Source: Fodinibius saliphilus
GTDB lineage: Bacteria; Bacteroidota; Rhodothermia; Balneolales; Balneolaceae
Assembly (NCBI RefSeq): GCF_005869845.1
Contig: NZ_VAWF01000001.1
Location: forward strand, 620,001-684,000
DNA: 64,000 bases
Reading direction: 5' to 3'
Shown: piece after piece, positions 35,911 to 44,669 of the stretch
Layout of the letters: each line of letters opens with the position of its first letter
Position numbering within the stretch: the stretch's first letter is position 1
The notes under the pieces: generated by a model
What the model was told of the DNA's origin: nothing
What the model saw: only the letters and a program-made list of their open reading frames with translations
Database searches by the model: none
Program-made: the position numbers and the translations under genes

Positions 35911-37197
35911 ATGATGGCATCACTTCACGAGCTTACACAATACTTGTCTGAACAGGGGCCATTACTGCTGCTCGAATCCCAATCTCCAAAACATCCATGG
36001 GGAAGATCTTCGTATATAGCTGGCAAACCTAAAGCGATAATAAAAGCCAGAGATCGAAATATATCTGTTGAGGGGGAAGGGAAGTCTATCTTCAATGAAA
36101 ACCCATGGAAAGCATTGCAAGAGTTTCGAGAGAATCATTCTGATTGGTTATTTGGTTACTTGGGATATGATTTAAAGAATCATACTGAAGAACTTTACTC
36201 GGCTAACAATGATCCTGTTAGAGCTCCTGACCTTTTTTTTATGGTCCCTGAAGTGCTCGTTAAATACCATCATGCAACGGGACATTTTGAAATGATAAAA
36301 GGGGAGTTGCCATCTGATATGCAGTTGAGGAGCGATAATAATAAACCTGGTTCCTTATTTAATTTTATAAATCTGCGTCCTCAATTGAACAGCGCTGATT
36401 ATATTTTAAAAATTAAGGAGGCGCAGCACCGAATTGCGGAAGGTGACTTTTACGAAATAAATCTTTCCCACCAACTTAAGGCCGACTTCAAAGGTAGTGC
36501 TTTTGCATTATATCAACAGATGAAAAGAGTTGGACCGGTACCTTTTGGGAGCTACTTGGATTTCGAAGATATTAAAGTATGCTGCCAATCCCCCGAGCGG
36601 TTTATTCGTAAAGAGAGGAATACCGTTTTTTCTCAACCCATTAAAGGGACATCGCAACGAGGAGAGAATGACCAGGAAGATGAGCAGCTTAAGCGGGCAT
36701 TGATCGAATCCCCAAAAGAACAGGCCGAAAACCTGATGATCGTAGATCTAGTGCGTAATGATTTGAGTAAAATTGCACGTCATGGTACCGTAGAAGTGCC
36801 CAAGCTTTTTGAGATCGAATCGTTTGATACTGTACACCAAATGGTGTCAACGGTAACAGCAGAGGTTGCAGTTGATGATCCGGTAGCCATACTTAAAGCA
36901 TGTTTTCCCATGGGGTCTATGACCGGAGCCCCAAAGATTAGTGCTATGGAAGCGATTGAGGAGTTAGAAGAATATCGTCGGGGAATCTATTCTGGGGCAG
37001 TAGGTTATATACGTCCCAATGGTGATTTCGATTTTAATGTAGTGATCAGAACAGCGATCATTAAAGATGACAAACTATATTATGCCGCAGGTGGAGCAAT
37101 AACTGCAGATTCAAATCCCCAAAGGGAATGGGAAGAAACATTGATTAAGACTCGAGCATTGCAACGGACGATAGCAGAAGAGCCCATAAAAGGCTAA
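35911..37197 (+). CDS. pabB: Aminodeoxychorismate synthase component I
   Basis: 428 residues, chorismate-binding family. It forms aminodeoxychorismate from chorismate and ammonia. PIKGTSQRG carries the Lys typical of PabB (anthranilate synthase TrpE has Ala there). Other conserved parts: EGDFYEINLSHQ, LMIVDLVRNDLSKIA, FPMGSMTGAPKISAMEAIEELE and YSGAVGYI. The N-terminal region is short. The glutaminase partner PabA is not encoded here. End of the pfkA-to-pabB group. Confidence 0.93.
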   Translation: MMASLHELTQYLSEQGPLLLLESQSPKHPWGRSSYIAGKPKAIIKARDRNISVEGEGKSIFNENPWKALQEFRENHSDWLFGYLGYDLKNHTEELYSANNDPVRAPDLFFMVPEVLVKYHHATGHFEMIKGELPSDMQLRSDNNKPGSLFNFINLRPQLNSADYILKIKEAQHRIAEGDFYEINLSHQLKADFKGSAFALYQQMKRVGPVPFGSYLDFEDIKVCCQSPERFIRKERNTVFSQPIKGTSQRGENDQEDEQLKRALIESPKEQAENLMIVDLVRNDLSKIARHGTVEVPKLFEIESFDTVHQMVSTVTAEVAVDDPVAILKACFPMGSMTGAPKISAMEAIEELEEYRRGIYSGAVGYIRPNGDFDFNVVIRTAIIKDDKLYYAAGGAITADSNPQREWEETLIKTRALQRTIAEEPIKG

Positions 37198-37354
37198 TAA
37201 ACGTTGATACAGAATTAATTTTTTTAAAGAGAGCATCTTCTATTTGCTTTAGAATATGGGAAGCCTTTAGTTTAGTAGCCTCAATATTTTCGCGTTTCAT
37301 TCTAAACTACGCATAACGAAAAATAACAGAACGAACTTTAAAAGATCTGCACCA

Positions 37355-38359
37355 TTGGCCGGAAGTACAATTTACGATATCGCAAAAAAAGCAGGGGTAA
37401 GTATTGCTACTGTCTCTCGTGTCATGAATAAGAGCGAGGGTATTGCTGATAAGACCCGAAAAAAAGTATTAAAAGTAGCTGACGATCTTGGATACCACCC
37501 GCAAGCCTATGCCCAGGGATTAGCTCGCAAGAAAAAGAATATTATTATGGTGGTAGTGCCGGTATTATCCAACTATTTCTTCATGGAGGTACTTTCAGGT
37601 ATTCAGGATGAAATATCTAATTATGATTATGATCTGAATATTTTCAATATCCAGAACGAAGGTAATAACATGTTTGAACAGGTAGAGAATATTCTTAAAC
37701 GGCAGTGGGCTGATGGATACCTGTTTATTTCCACACACCTTCGGGATCACCAGCTAAAGAAACTGGAAAGTTATGATGTACCTCTGACTCTTGTTGATGA
37801 AGATTATTCAGGTATAGATTCTGTAAGTGTAGATAATCAAAAGGGTATTCAACAGGCAATGCAATATTTTCTGGAGCAGGGCTTACGTCGTATTGCTATG
37901 ATCAGTGCTTTGAAATCATCAAAGCCGGGTGAAGAACGTATTGAAGGGTATAAGAAGGAGCTGCGCGAGGCAGGAATATCAATTGATGAAGATTTAATTG
38001 TAGCAGGGGACTCGATGTATCGGGATGGGTTTTCTGAACAAAATGGATATGAAGCGATGATTAAGCTTCTAGACCTGGATAATCCACCGGAGGCTTGTTT
38101 TTGTTCTTCAGACATACAGGCTGTGGGAGCTATTAAAGCGATGAAGGAGCGAGGTGTCCATATTCCAATTATCGGTTATGATGATATTACCATCTCCAAT
38201 TACATTGGACTTTCCACAATCCGACAGCCGATGCATGATATGGGGGCATTCGCTACTAAAAACTTGGTTGAGCGTATGCAGAATCGTAAGGAGGGACCTA
38301 TCCAAAAAATATACTCTCCTGAACTTATTTTGCGTTCATCTACTGAAATAAACAATTAA
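37355..38359 (+). CDS. LacI/GalR-family transcriptional regulator of the maltose/starch genes
   Basis: 334 residues. N-terminal helix-turn-helix TIYDIAKKAGVSIATVSRVM followed by the hinge helix (YHPQAYAQGLA), then the periplasmic-binding-protein-like sugar domain with GYDDITISNY near the end. The start codon is TTG at 37355, giving the normal short LacI N-terminus. It is followed by pgmB with a perfect ATGTAAGCGCTTACAT operator between them, and copies of the same operator stand upstream of susC, so it most likely represses both arms until a maltose-type inducer is present. Effector inferred. Confidence 0.92.
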   Translation: MAGSTIYDIAKKAGVSIATVSRVMNKSEGIADKTRKKVLKVADDLGYHPQAYAQGLARKKKNIIMVVVPVLSNYFFMEVLSGIQDEISNYDYDLNIFNIQNEGNNMFEQVENILKRQWADGYLFISTHLRDHQLKKLESYDVPLTLVDEDYSGIDSVSVDNQKGIQQAMQYFLEQGLRRIAMISALKSSKPGEERIEGYKKELREAGISIDEDLIVAGDSMYRDGFSEQNGYEAMIKLLDLDNPPEACFCSSDIQAVGAIKAMKERGVHIPIIGYDDITISNYIGLSTIRQPMHDMGAFATKNLVERMQNRKEGPIQKIYSPELILRSSTEINN

Positions 38360-38420
38360 AATAATTGCTAATTCACTGTTGTTTTGGTTTTTTAAAGGGG
38401 ACGAATTTTTTTAACCTGTG

Positions 38421-38436
38421 ATGTAAGCGCTTACAT
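38421..38436. promoter_or_regulatory. LacI-family operator upstream of pgmB
   Basis: ATGTAAGCGCTTACAT is a perfect 16-base palindrome of the LacI/CcpA operator type with central CpG. It lies 53 bases before the pgmB start and directly upstream of a TATTTTG that may belong to the -7 box. The identical 16-mer is at 57618-57633. Confidence 0.88.
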
Positions 38437-38488
38437 TCATATTTTGCATGCAGGTGCAATAAGAACTAAAAAGATTGTTGGATATCAT

Positions 38489-39145
38489 ATGCACATACCC
38501 AAAACCTGGATATTTGATTTAGATGGTGTAATTGTAGAAACTGCACAATTTCATTTTAAATCCTGGAAACGATTGGCAGACTCTTTGGATATTCCGTTTG
38601 AAGAATCGCATAATGAGGCACTCAAAGGAGTTAGCAGGGCAAAATCACTGCAGATTATTTTAGATCTGGATGAAAGACAGGTTTCTGAGAAAGAGTTCCA
38701 GCATTTGATGGATAAAAAGAATGGCTGGTATCAAAATTATATTGCAGAGCTTAGTCCTGATGATATACTCGATGGGATACCTGCTTTTCTGAATAAATTA
38801 AAAGAGATGGGGGCAAAACTTGTTATAGGTTCTTCCAGTAAAAATGCGCAATATATACTCGATTATTTGCAGTTAACTGAAACCTTTGATGCAATAATTG
38901 ATGGAACAAAGGTGAAAAAGACCAAGCCTAATCCGGAAGTTTTTTTAAAAGGAGCCCGCGCAGTAGGTTCGGAATCCGAAGAATGCATTGTTTTTGAGGA
39001 TGCTGAATCGGGGGTAGAAGCTGCTAAAAGAGCCAATATGGTATGTGTGGGAGTAGGGGGTGAAGAAGTACTAGGTGAGGCGGATCTTGTTGTTGATTCT
39101 TTTGTGGATATGTCGCCCAAAGATCTATTAGAGAAATTGAACTAA
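38489..39145 (+). CDS. pgmB: Beta-phosphoglucomutase
   Basis: 218 residues, HAD superfamily; converts beta-glucose-1-phosphate to glucose-6-phosphate. HAD motif I is IFDLDGVIVETAQFH, with cap domain EALKGVSRAKSLQIIL, motif II VIGSSSKNA, the Lys in KVKKTKPNPEVF and motif IV FEDAESGVEAA. The frame opens earlier at a TTG (38444), but the ATG at 38489 gives the family length. Next gene is a GH65 phosphorylase that makes the substrate, 36 bases downstream. Confidence 0.94.
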   Translation: MHIPKTWIFDLDGVIVETAQFHFKSWKRLADSLDIPFEESHNEALKGVSRAKSLQIILDLDERQVSEKEFQHLMDKKNGWYQNYIAELSPDDILDGIPAFLNKLKEMGAKLVIGSSSKNAQYILDYLQLTETFDAIIDGTKVKKTKPNPEVFLKGARAVGSESEECIVFEDAESGVEAAKRANMVCVGVGGEEVLGEADLVVDSFVDMSPKDLLEKLN

Positions 39146-39181
39146 ACACTTTGAATATTATCAGTATAAAATAAGGATGAT

Positions 39182-41503
39182 ATGAACCAGTATTTAGAAG
39201 TTGATAAATGGAAAATAGTAGAAACGGGCTTTAATCCGGAGCACCAGCGTTCTTCTGAAAGTATTTTTAGTTTGGGAAATGGCCATATGGGACAGCGTGC
39301 CAACTTTGAGGAATGCTACAGTGGAGATTCTCTTCAAGGGAGTTATATCGGTGGTATTTACTATCCGGATAAGACGAAGGTAGGTTGGTGGAAAAACGGT
39401 TATCCAGAGTATTTTGCCAAGGTATTGAATTCGGTAAACTGGATCGGTATTGATATTGAAATAAATGGGGAACCACTCGATATTTTTGAATGCGATGTAA
39501 GCGCTTTCAAACGGGTGTTGAATATGAAGAAGGGCTATCTACAGCGGCTTTTTATTGCAGAACTACCAACCGGAGATAAGATAAAGGTTGAGGTAATGCG
39601 ATTTATTAGTATGGCTCGCAAGGAGATAGGTGCAATAGAATATAATATAGAAGCCCTTAATTTTAATGGAGAAATCACCATTAAGCCATACATAAATGGG
39701 GATGTTCGAAATGAAGATGCTAATTATGATGAACATTTTTGGTCAGAAGTTGAGCAGACTAGTTTTGAAGAAGGCGGATTGGTAACAACACGTACAAAAA
39801 AGCTGGATTTCCATGTCTGTGCCGGTATGACAAATAAGCTCCAAAAAAATGGTCAAGACCTCAATATAAATACTGAAACTGAAGTTATCCCGATGGAGGT
39901 TTCTGAGGAGTACTCAATATCAGTTACGGAAGGGGATGAGGTAACGCTACATAAGATTGCGGCAGTAGCTTCTTCATTAAATCACAAAAAAGAACAATTA
40001 AAGTCTCACGTAGGTGCATTGATAAAAGATACTGCAGCGCTAGGGTTTCCAAAATTATTATATGAACATACGCAGCGCTGGTCAGAAATTTGGGACGGCA
40101 GTGATGTTCTTATTGAAGGAGATGATAAAGCCCAACAAGGGATCAGGTTCAATATTTTCCAGCTTTATCAAACCTATACAGGTGAGGATAAACGATTGAA
40201 TATTGGTCCAAAAGGATTTACCGGAGAAAAGTATGGTGGTTGTACTTATTGGGATACGGAAGCCTATTGTTTGCCTTTTTATCTAAATACGGCACCAAAT
40301 GAGGTGGCACGAAACCTGTTGCTATATCGCTATCAACAACTTTCTGAGGCCATTGAAAATGCTGAAAAGCTTGGTTTTACAGATGGAGCAGCCTTATATC
40401 CCATGGTAACGATGAACGGAGAGGAGTGTCACAACGAGTGGGAGATTACTTTTGAAGAGATTCATCGAAATGGGGCAATGGCTTATGCCATTTATAATTA
40501 TATCCAGCATACGGGAGATGAGGCTTACCTGAGTGATGCTGGCTTGGAAGTACTTATTGCCATTTCACGGTTTTGGAGTCAGCGTTTTAATTACTCCGAA
40601 AAACGAGACAAATTTGTAATGTTGGGGGTCACGGGTCCTAATGAGTATGAAAATAATGTCAATAATAACTGGTATACCACATACATCGGTTGCTGGACAA
40701 TGCAATACACCTTAGAAAGTATTGCAAAAGTTCAATCGCAGTACCCAAAGCGCTTTAAAGAGATAAAGAGGAAAACCAATTACTCTGAAGAGGAAACTAC
40801 TCGTTGGAAAGAGATCATGGACAATGTCTATCTCCCGGAAGATGAGGAACGCGGTATATTCTTACAACAGGATAATTATCTTGACAAAGAACAGCGTACT
40901 GTTCAGGACTTGGATGATGACGAACGCCCTTTAAACCAATACTGGTCATGGGATCGTATTCTACGTTCTTGTTTTATTAAACAGGGAGATGTAGTGCAGG
41001 GACTCTATTTCTTTGAAGATCATTTTGATGAAGAAACGTTGCAACGAAATTTTGACTTTTATGAGCCTCGAACGGTTCATGAATCTTCATTATCGCCATG
41101 TATTCATGCTATAATGGCTTCGAAGCTGGGTTATCGTGATAAGGCTTATGAATTTTATTTGCGTACGGCACGGCTCGATCTTGACGATTACAATGAAGAA
41201 GTTCACCAAGGATTACATATCACCAGTATGGCCGGAACGTGGATGGCTATTGTTGAAGGATTCGCCGGCAAGCGTGCTAAAGAAGGTGAATTATACTTTT
41301 CACCTACTCTTCCAGATAAATGGACAGCCTACTCTTTTAAAATACTTTATAAGGGACGAAGAATGAAGGTTAGGGTAGCAGATGAGGAGATTGAAATCAC
41401 CTGTGAAGATGGGGAGGCCGTCAAATGCTACGTATATGATGAACAATATCAAATAACACCTGATAACCCATTACAGCTGACTCGAAAGAAAGCGGTTGCT
41501 TAA
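39182..41503 (+). CDS. GH65 glycoside phosphorylase, probably maltose phosphorylase
   Basis: 773 residues, no signal peptide, cytoplasmic. GH65 layout: N-terminal beta-sandwich, linker, an (alpha/alpha)6 barrel with the catalytic Glu in the conserved NEWEITFEEIHRNGAMAYAI region, and a small C-terminal sheet domain. FNIFQLYQTY and GYRDKAYEFYLRTARLDL are also typical. The enzyme splits maltose with phosphate into glucose and beta-glucose-1-phosphate, matching pgmB upstream. Trehalose or kojibiose phosphorylase are related alternatives; context with starch genes favours maltose. An operator-like sequence lies inside the gene at 39495. Confidence 0.9.
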   Translation: MNQYLEVDKWKIVETGFNPEHQRSSESIFSLGNGHMGQRANFEECYSGDSLQGSYIGGIYYPDKTKVGWWKNGYPEYFAKVLNSVNWIGIDIEINGEPLDIFECDVSAFKRVLNMKKGYLQRLFIAELPTGDKIKVEVMRFISMARKEIGAIEYNIEALNFNGEITIKPYINGDVRNEDANYDEHFWSEVEQTSFEEGGLVTTRTKKLDFHVCAGMTNKLQKNGQDLNINTETEVIPMEVSEEYSISVTEGDEVTLHKIAAVASSLNHKKEQLKSHVGALIKDTAALGFPKLLYEHTQRWSEIWDGSDVLIEGDDKAQQGIRFNIFQLYQTYTGEDKRLNIGPKGFTGEKYGGCTYWDTEAYCLPFYLNTAPNEVARNLLLYRYQQLSEAIENAEKLGFTDGAALYPMVTMNGEECHNEWEITFEEIHRNGAMAYAIYNYIQHTGDEAYLSDAGLEVLIAISRFWSQRFNYSEKRDKFVMLGVTGPNEYENNVNNNWYTTYIGCWTMQYTLESIAKVQSQYPKRFKEIKRKTNYSEEETTRWKEIMDNVYLPEDEERGIFLQQDNYLDKEQRTVQDLDDDERPLNQYWSWDRILRSCFIKQGDVVQGLYFFEDHFDEETLQRNFDFYEPRTVHESSLSPCIHAIMASKLGYRDKAYEFYLRTARLDLDDYNEEVHQGLHITSMAGTWMAIVEGFAGKRAKEGELYFSPTLPDKWTAYSFKILYKGRRMKVRVADEEIEITCEDGEAVKCYVYDEQYQITPDNPLQLTRKKAVA
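39495..39510. promoter_or_regulatory. Operator-like sequence inside the GH65 gene
   Basis: ATGTAAGCGCTTTCAA lies 313 bases after the GH65 start. Its inner 14 bases, TGTAAGCGCTTTCA, are identical to the second susC-upstream site at 57712-57725. It encodes DVSAFK in frame, so coding constraint is an alternative explanation. Confidence 0.45.
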
Positions 41504-41533
41504 TCTTATTATAAAACATCAAACAAGAATACT

Positions 41534-42928
41534 ATGCATAAAAGTGTAAATAGAATCTCCAATTATTTTCAAGTCGGGATTGTAGTACTTGCATTATTAA
41601 CAGCAGGAATAGGATGTAGCCAATCTGCTCAAAATAATGACAAGAATCCTCAAAATAAGAAACTGGTTGAGCATCCCGAGTGGACCAAGAATGCGAATAT
41701 GTATGAGGTGAATATTCGACAGTATACCCAAGAGGGGACTTTTAACGCATTTAAGGAAGAATTACCTCGCCTCAAAAATATGGGGGTTGATATACTGTGG
41801 CTCATGCCTATTCATCCTATTGGAGAAGAAAAACGTAAAGGAGAATTGGGCAGTTATTATTCTATTAAAGATTATACCGCAGTAAACCCCAACTTTGGGA
41901 CCAAGCAAGATTTTGTTGAATTGGTAACGGCAGCTCATAAGCAGGACATGAAGCTTATTATTGATTGGGTACCAAACCATACAGCTTGGGATCATCCGTG
42001 GGTGAAAGAACATCCTGAATATTATATGAAAGATTCTACTGGAGCTATTACCTATGAAGCAGATTGGACTGATATAGCTCAGCTCAACTATGAGAATAAG
42101 GAGCTTTGGGATAAGATGATAGAAAAGATGAAATATTGGATCGAAGAAGCAAATATAGATGGCTATCGTGTTGATCATGCCGGCCACGATATCCCATTAG
42201 CTTTTTGGAAAAAAGCAGTGCCTGAAGTAGATAAAGCAAAAGAGGATATTTTTTGGCTGGCGGAATGGAATACTCCTGAAATGCATCCCTGGTTTGATGC
42301 AACATATAGCTGGGAATACTTCCACCTCACAACAGATATTGCCAAAGGGGATAAATCTCTGGATGCAATCTCTGATTATATGGCTAAACAGGATACCCTT
42401 TTTCCAGATCACGCCTACCGACTGTACTTTACTTCTAATCACGATGAAAATTCATGGAATGGTACGGATGAAGAGTTGTTTGGAGACAACTTCAAGAACT
42501 TTGCTGTGATGGCCGCTACCATTGAAGGAATGCCACTTGTATATAGTGGACAGGAAACGGGGCTGGACAAGCGCCTGGAATTTTTCAAAAAAGATCCCAT
42601 TAATTGGGATGGATATGAATATGAATCGTTTTACAAGACGCTATTTGGATTGAAGGATCGGAATGCTGCACTTTGGAATGGTCAGTACGGTGGGCATTTT
42701 GAACATCTGGAGACGACTCCATCAAAACGAGTGTATGCTTATAAACGTCTGAAGGGGGATCAAGAAGTCGTTGTGGTTCTTAATTTCAGTGATAAAAAGC
42801 AGGAAATTACTTTGCCTGACTTCGACAGTGAAAAAGAGTATACCAATGTATTTACTGGTGATATCGAAACCCTTAACAACAATGAGGTATCATTAAAAGC
42901 CCATCAGTTTGTTATACTTGAACGATGA
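41534..42928 (+). CDS. GH13 alpha-amylase-type lipoprotein
   Basis: 464 residues with an N-terminal export signal and a Cys28 in AGIGCSQ that fits a lipobox loosely, so probably periplasmic or outer-membrane anchored. It is a compact GH13 barrel: nucleophile Asp in DGYRVDHAGH, acid Glu in FWLAEWN and third Asp in FTSNHDENSW, with the substrate site DWVPNHTAWDHPW. A small C-terminal sheet domain (VVVVLNFSDKKQEITLP) ends it. The probable role is trimming oligosaccharides brought in by SusCD before uptake by the transporter downstream. Thirty bases separate it from the GH65 gene. Confidence 0.9.
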   Translation: MHKSVNRISNYFQVGIVVLALLTAGIGCSQSAQNNDKNPQNKKLVEHPEWTKNANMYEVNIRQYTQEGTFNAFKEELPRLKNMGVDILWLMPIHPIGEEKRKGELGSYYSIKDYTAVNPNFGTKQDFVELVTAAHKQDMKLIIDWVPNHTAWDHPWVKEHPEYYMKDSTGAITYEADWTDIAQLNYENKELWDKMIEKMKYWIEEANIDGYRVDHAGHDIPLAFWKKAVPEVDKAKEDIFWLAEWNTPEMHPWFDATYSWEYFHLTTDIAKGDKSLDAISDYMAKQDTLFPDHAYRLYFTSNHDENSWNGTDEELFGDNFKNFAVMAATIEGMPLVYSGQETGLDKRLEFFKKDPINWDGYEYESFYKTLFGLKDRNAALWNGQYGGHFEHLETTPSKRVYAYKRLKGDQEVVVVLNFSDKKQEITLPDFDSEKEYTNVFTGDIETLNNNEVSLKAHQFVILER

Positions 42929-42974
42929 GTAAACGCGTAATAGATGTGTCATAAAGTTATGCGTAATATATAAT

Positions 42975-42982
42975 TAGCTTTG
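42975..42982 (+). promoter_or_regulatory. Possible -7 element before the sugar transporter gene
   Basis: TAGCTTTG matches TAnnTTTG and lies 35 bases upstream of the transporter start, in the largest gap of the plus-strand sugar cluster (89 bases). No -33 TTTG is found at the proper distance, so an internal promoter is only possible. Confidence 0.3.
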
Positions 42983-43017
42983 ATATGTGATAGTATTTTT
43001 AACTAAGTATTGACCCT

Positions 43018-44565
43018 ATGAATAAACAGAGTACCAAGCCTAAATTAACCTTTTGGGAAATCTGGAATATGAGTTTTGGATTTCTCGGTATTCAGTTTGG
43101 GTTCGCCTTGCAGAATGCCAATGTAAGTCGAATTTTTGAAACGCTCGGGGCAAGTGTGGATGATATCCCGATATTATGGATCGCTGCCCCGGTTACAGGG
43201 CTGGTGGTACAACCAATAATCGGGCATATGAGTGATAAAACCTGGAATAGTCTTGGAAGGCGCCGCCCTTACTTTCTTTTTGGGGCAATTTTTGCCTCTC
43301 TCGCGCTCTTTATTATGCCCAATTCCCCCTACTTATGGATTGCGGCGGGAATGCTCTGGATTATGGATGCCTCGATAAATGTTTCGATGGAGCCATTTCG
43401 CGCTTTTGTAGGTGATATGTTGCCCGAAGATCAGCATACTAAGGGATTTGCTATGCAGACCTTCTTTATTGGCACCGGTGCGGTAATAGCATCAGCACTT
43501 CCTTACATTATGACTAATTGGATAGGGCTCTCAAATACAGCGGCAGCAGGAGAGATCCCCTCGGCAGTAAAGTGGTCCTTTTATATTGGGGGCCTTACTT
43601 TTTTGGGGTCTGTACTTTGGACCGTTTTGAAGACGGAGGAATATCCGCCTGAAAAATTTGATCGATTTGTTAAAGACGAATCAGCCAGTGATTCCTTGAT
43701 TGATGCAGCAAAGGCGACGGAATCACTGGGAGGTCTAAAGAAGAAGTTCGTGATTGGTTCTGCTCTTATGGCTTTTGGTTTGGGGCTTACTTATTACATA
43801 AATGGCGCTGGCTTTGAGAAAGAGTTATTCATATTCAGCATTGGGGTCGCTGTTTTTGGAGCAGTTATGACTATTGCCGGTTTAATGCAGAAAGCAGGTA
43901 TGGAGGACCACGGCTTGGTGGTTGTGGTTTCTGATTTTCTGAGCATGCCGACCACCATGGTACAGTTATCTTTTGTGCAGTTCTTTTCTTGGTTTGCTCT
44001 TTTTGCCATGTGGATATATACCACAGCAGCGGTAACATCCCATATTTATGGGACCAGTGACACCACTTCGATGCTTTATAATGAAGGGGCAGACTGGGTA
44101 GGCATTTGCTTTGCCATTTATAACGGCTTTGCGGCACTTATTGCATTTGCTTTACCAAAGCTTGCTAAGTGGTCAAGTCGTAAAATTGTACATGCCGCTT
44201 CGCTCTTAATTGGTGGGGTTAGTCTTGCGGGTATTTACTTTGTTTCTGATCCGATGATGTTAGTTGTACCGATGTTGGGTATTGGATTGGCTTGGGGTAG
44301 TATCCTTGCAATGCCTTATGCAATTCTATCGGGGGCAATTCCGTCTACTAAAATGGGGGTATATATGGGTCTGTTTAATTTCTTTATTGTGATTCCCCAG
44401 ATTGTAGCTGCAAGTATATTGGGAACGATGTTGCGCAACTTTTTTGGAGGCGAGGCTATCTATGCCCTTATTGCCGGAGGCGTTTCTTTGACTATAGCAG
44501 CAGCCATGATGGTATTTGTTGACGATAAAGCTGCTGAGGATATGGAAGCAGCAGAAATAGGATAA
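43018..44565 (+). CDS. SLC45-type MFS sugar transporter, probably maltose
   Basis: 515 residues with about 12 membrane helices. The first cytoplasmic loop has GHMSDKTWNSLGRRRPYF, the SLC45/sucrose-proton symporter version of the MFS motif GxxSD...GRRRP. An insertion of about 60 residues lies between helices 6 and 7. It probably carries maltose or a malto-oligosaccharide across the inner membrane with protons, linking periplasmic amylases to the cytoplasmic phosphorylase. Its stop faces the susA-like gene, with a long inverted repeat in the 104-base gap. Confidence 0.88.
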   Translation: MNKQSTKPKLTFWEIWNMSFGFLGIQFGFALQNANVSRIFETLGASVDDIPILWIAAPVTGLVVQPIIGHMSDKTWNSLGRRRPYFLFGAIFASLALFIMPNSPYLWIAAGMLWIMDASINVSMEPFRAFVGDMLPEDQHTKGFAMQTFFIGTGAVIASALPYIMTNWIGLSNTAAAGEIPSAVKWSFYIGGLTFLGSVLWTVLKTEEYPPEKFDRFVKDESASDSLIDAAKATESLGGLKKKFVIGSALMAFGLGLTYYINGAGFEKELFIFSIGVAVFGAVMTIAGLMQKAGMEDHGLVVVVSDFLSMPTTMVQLSFVQFFSWFALFAMWIYTTAAVTSHIYGTSDTTSMLYNEGADWVGICFAIYNGFAALIAFALPKLAKWSSRKIVHAASLLIGGVSLAGIYFVSDPMMLVVPMLGIGLAWGSILAMPYAILSGAIPSTKMGVYMGLFNFFIVIPQIVAASILGTMLRNFFGGEAIYALIAGGVSLTIAAAMMVFVDDKAAEDMEAAEIG

Positions 44566-44614
44566 AGCTCTGGTTCCATTCTCATTCGGGAGCTTTACTG
44601 TGAAAATAGGATGG

Positions 44615-44662
44615 GACATATAAGCCATCACATGGCTCCCAAAATTGTGATGGCTATATGTC
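44615..44662. repeat. Long imperfect inverted repeat between convergent genes
   Basis: GACATATAAGCCATCAC (44615-44631) is complementary to GTGATGGCTATATGTC (44647-44662) apart from one bulged A; the loop is 15 bases. Neither side has a good T run. GGGAGC at 44588-44593 can alternatively pair with GCTCCC at 44635-44640 in the loop. It may end or stabilise transcripts arriving from both sides. Confidence 0.6.
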
Positions 44663-44669
44663 AAATGAA

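Noticed and set aside
40740-40765. Operator-like AAAGCGCTTT in the GH65 gene
   Set aside because: Core only, without the flanking TGTA/TACA; encodes PKRFKE and is probably coding coincidence, unlike the 14-base match at 39495.
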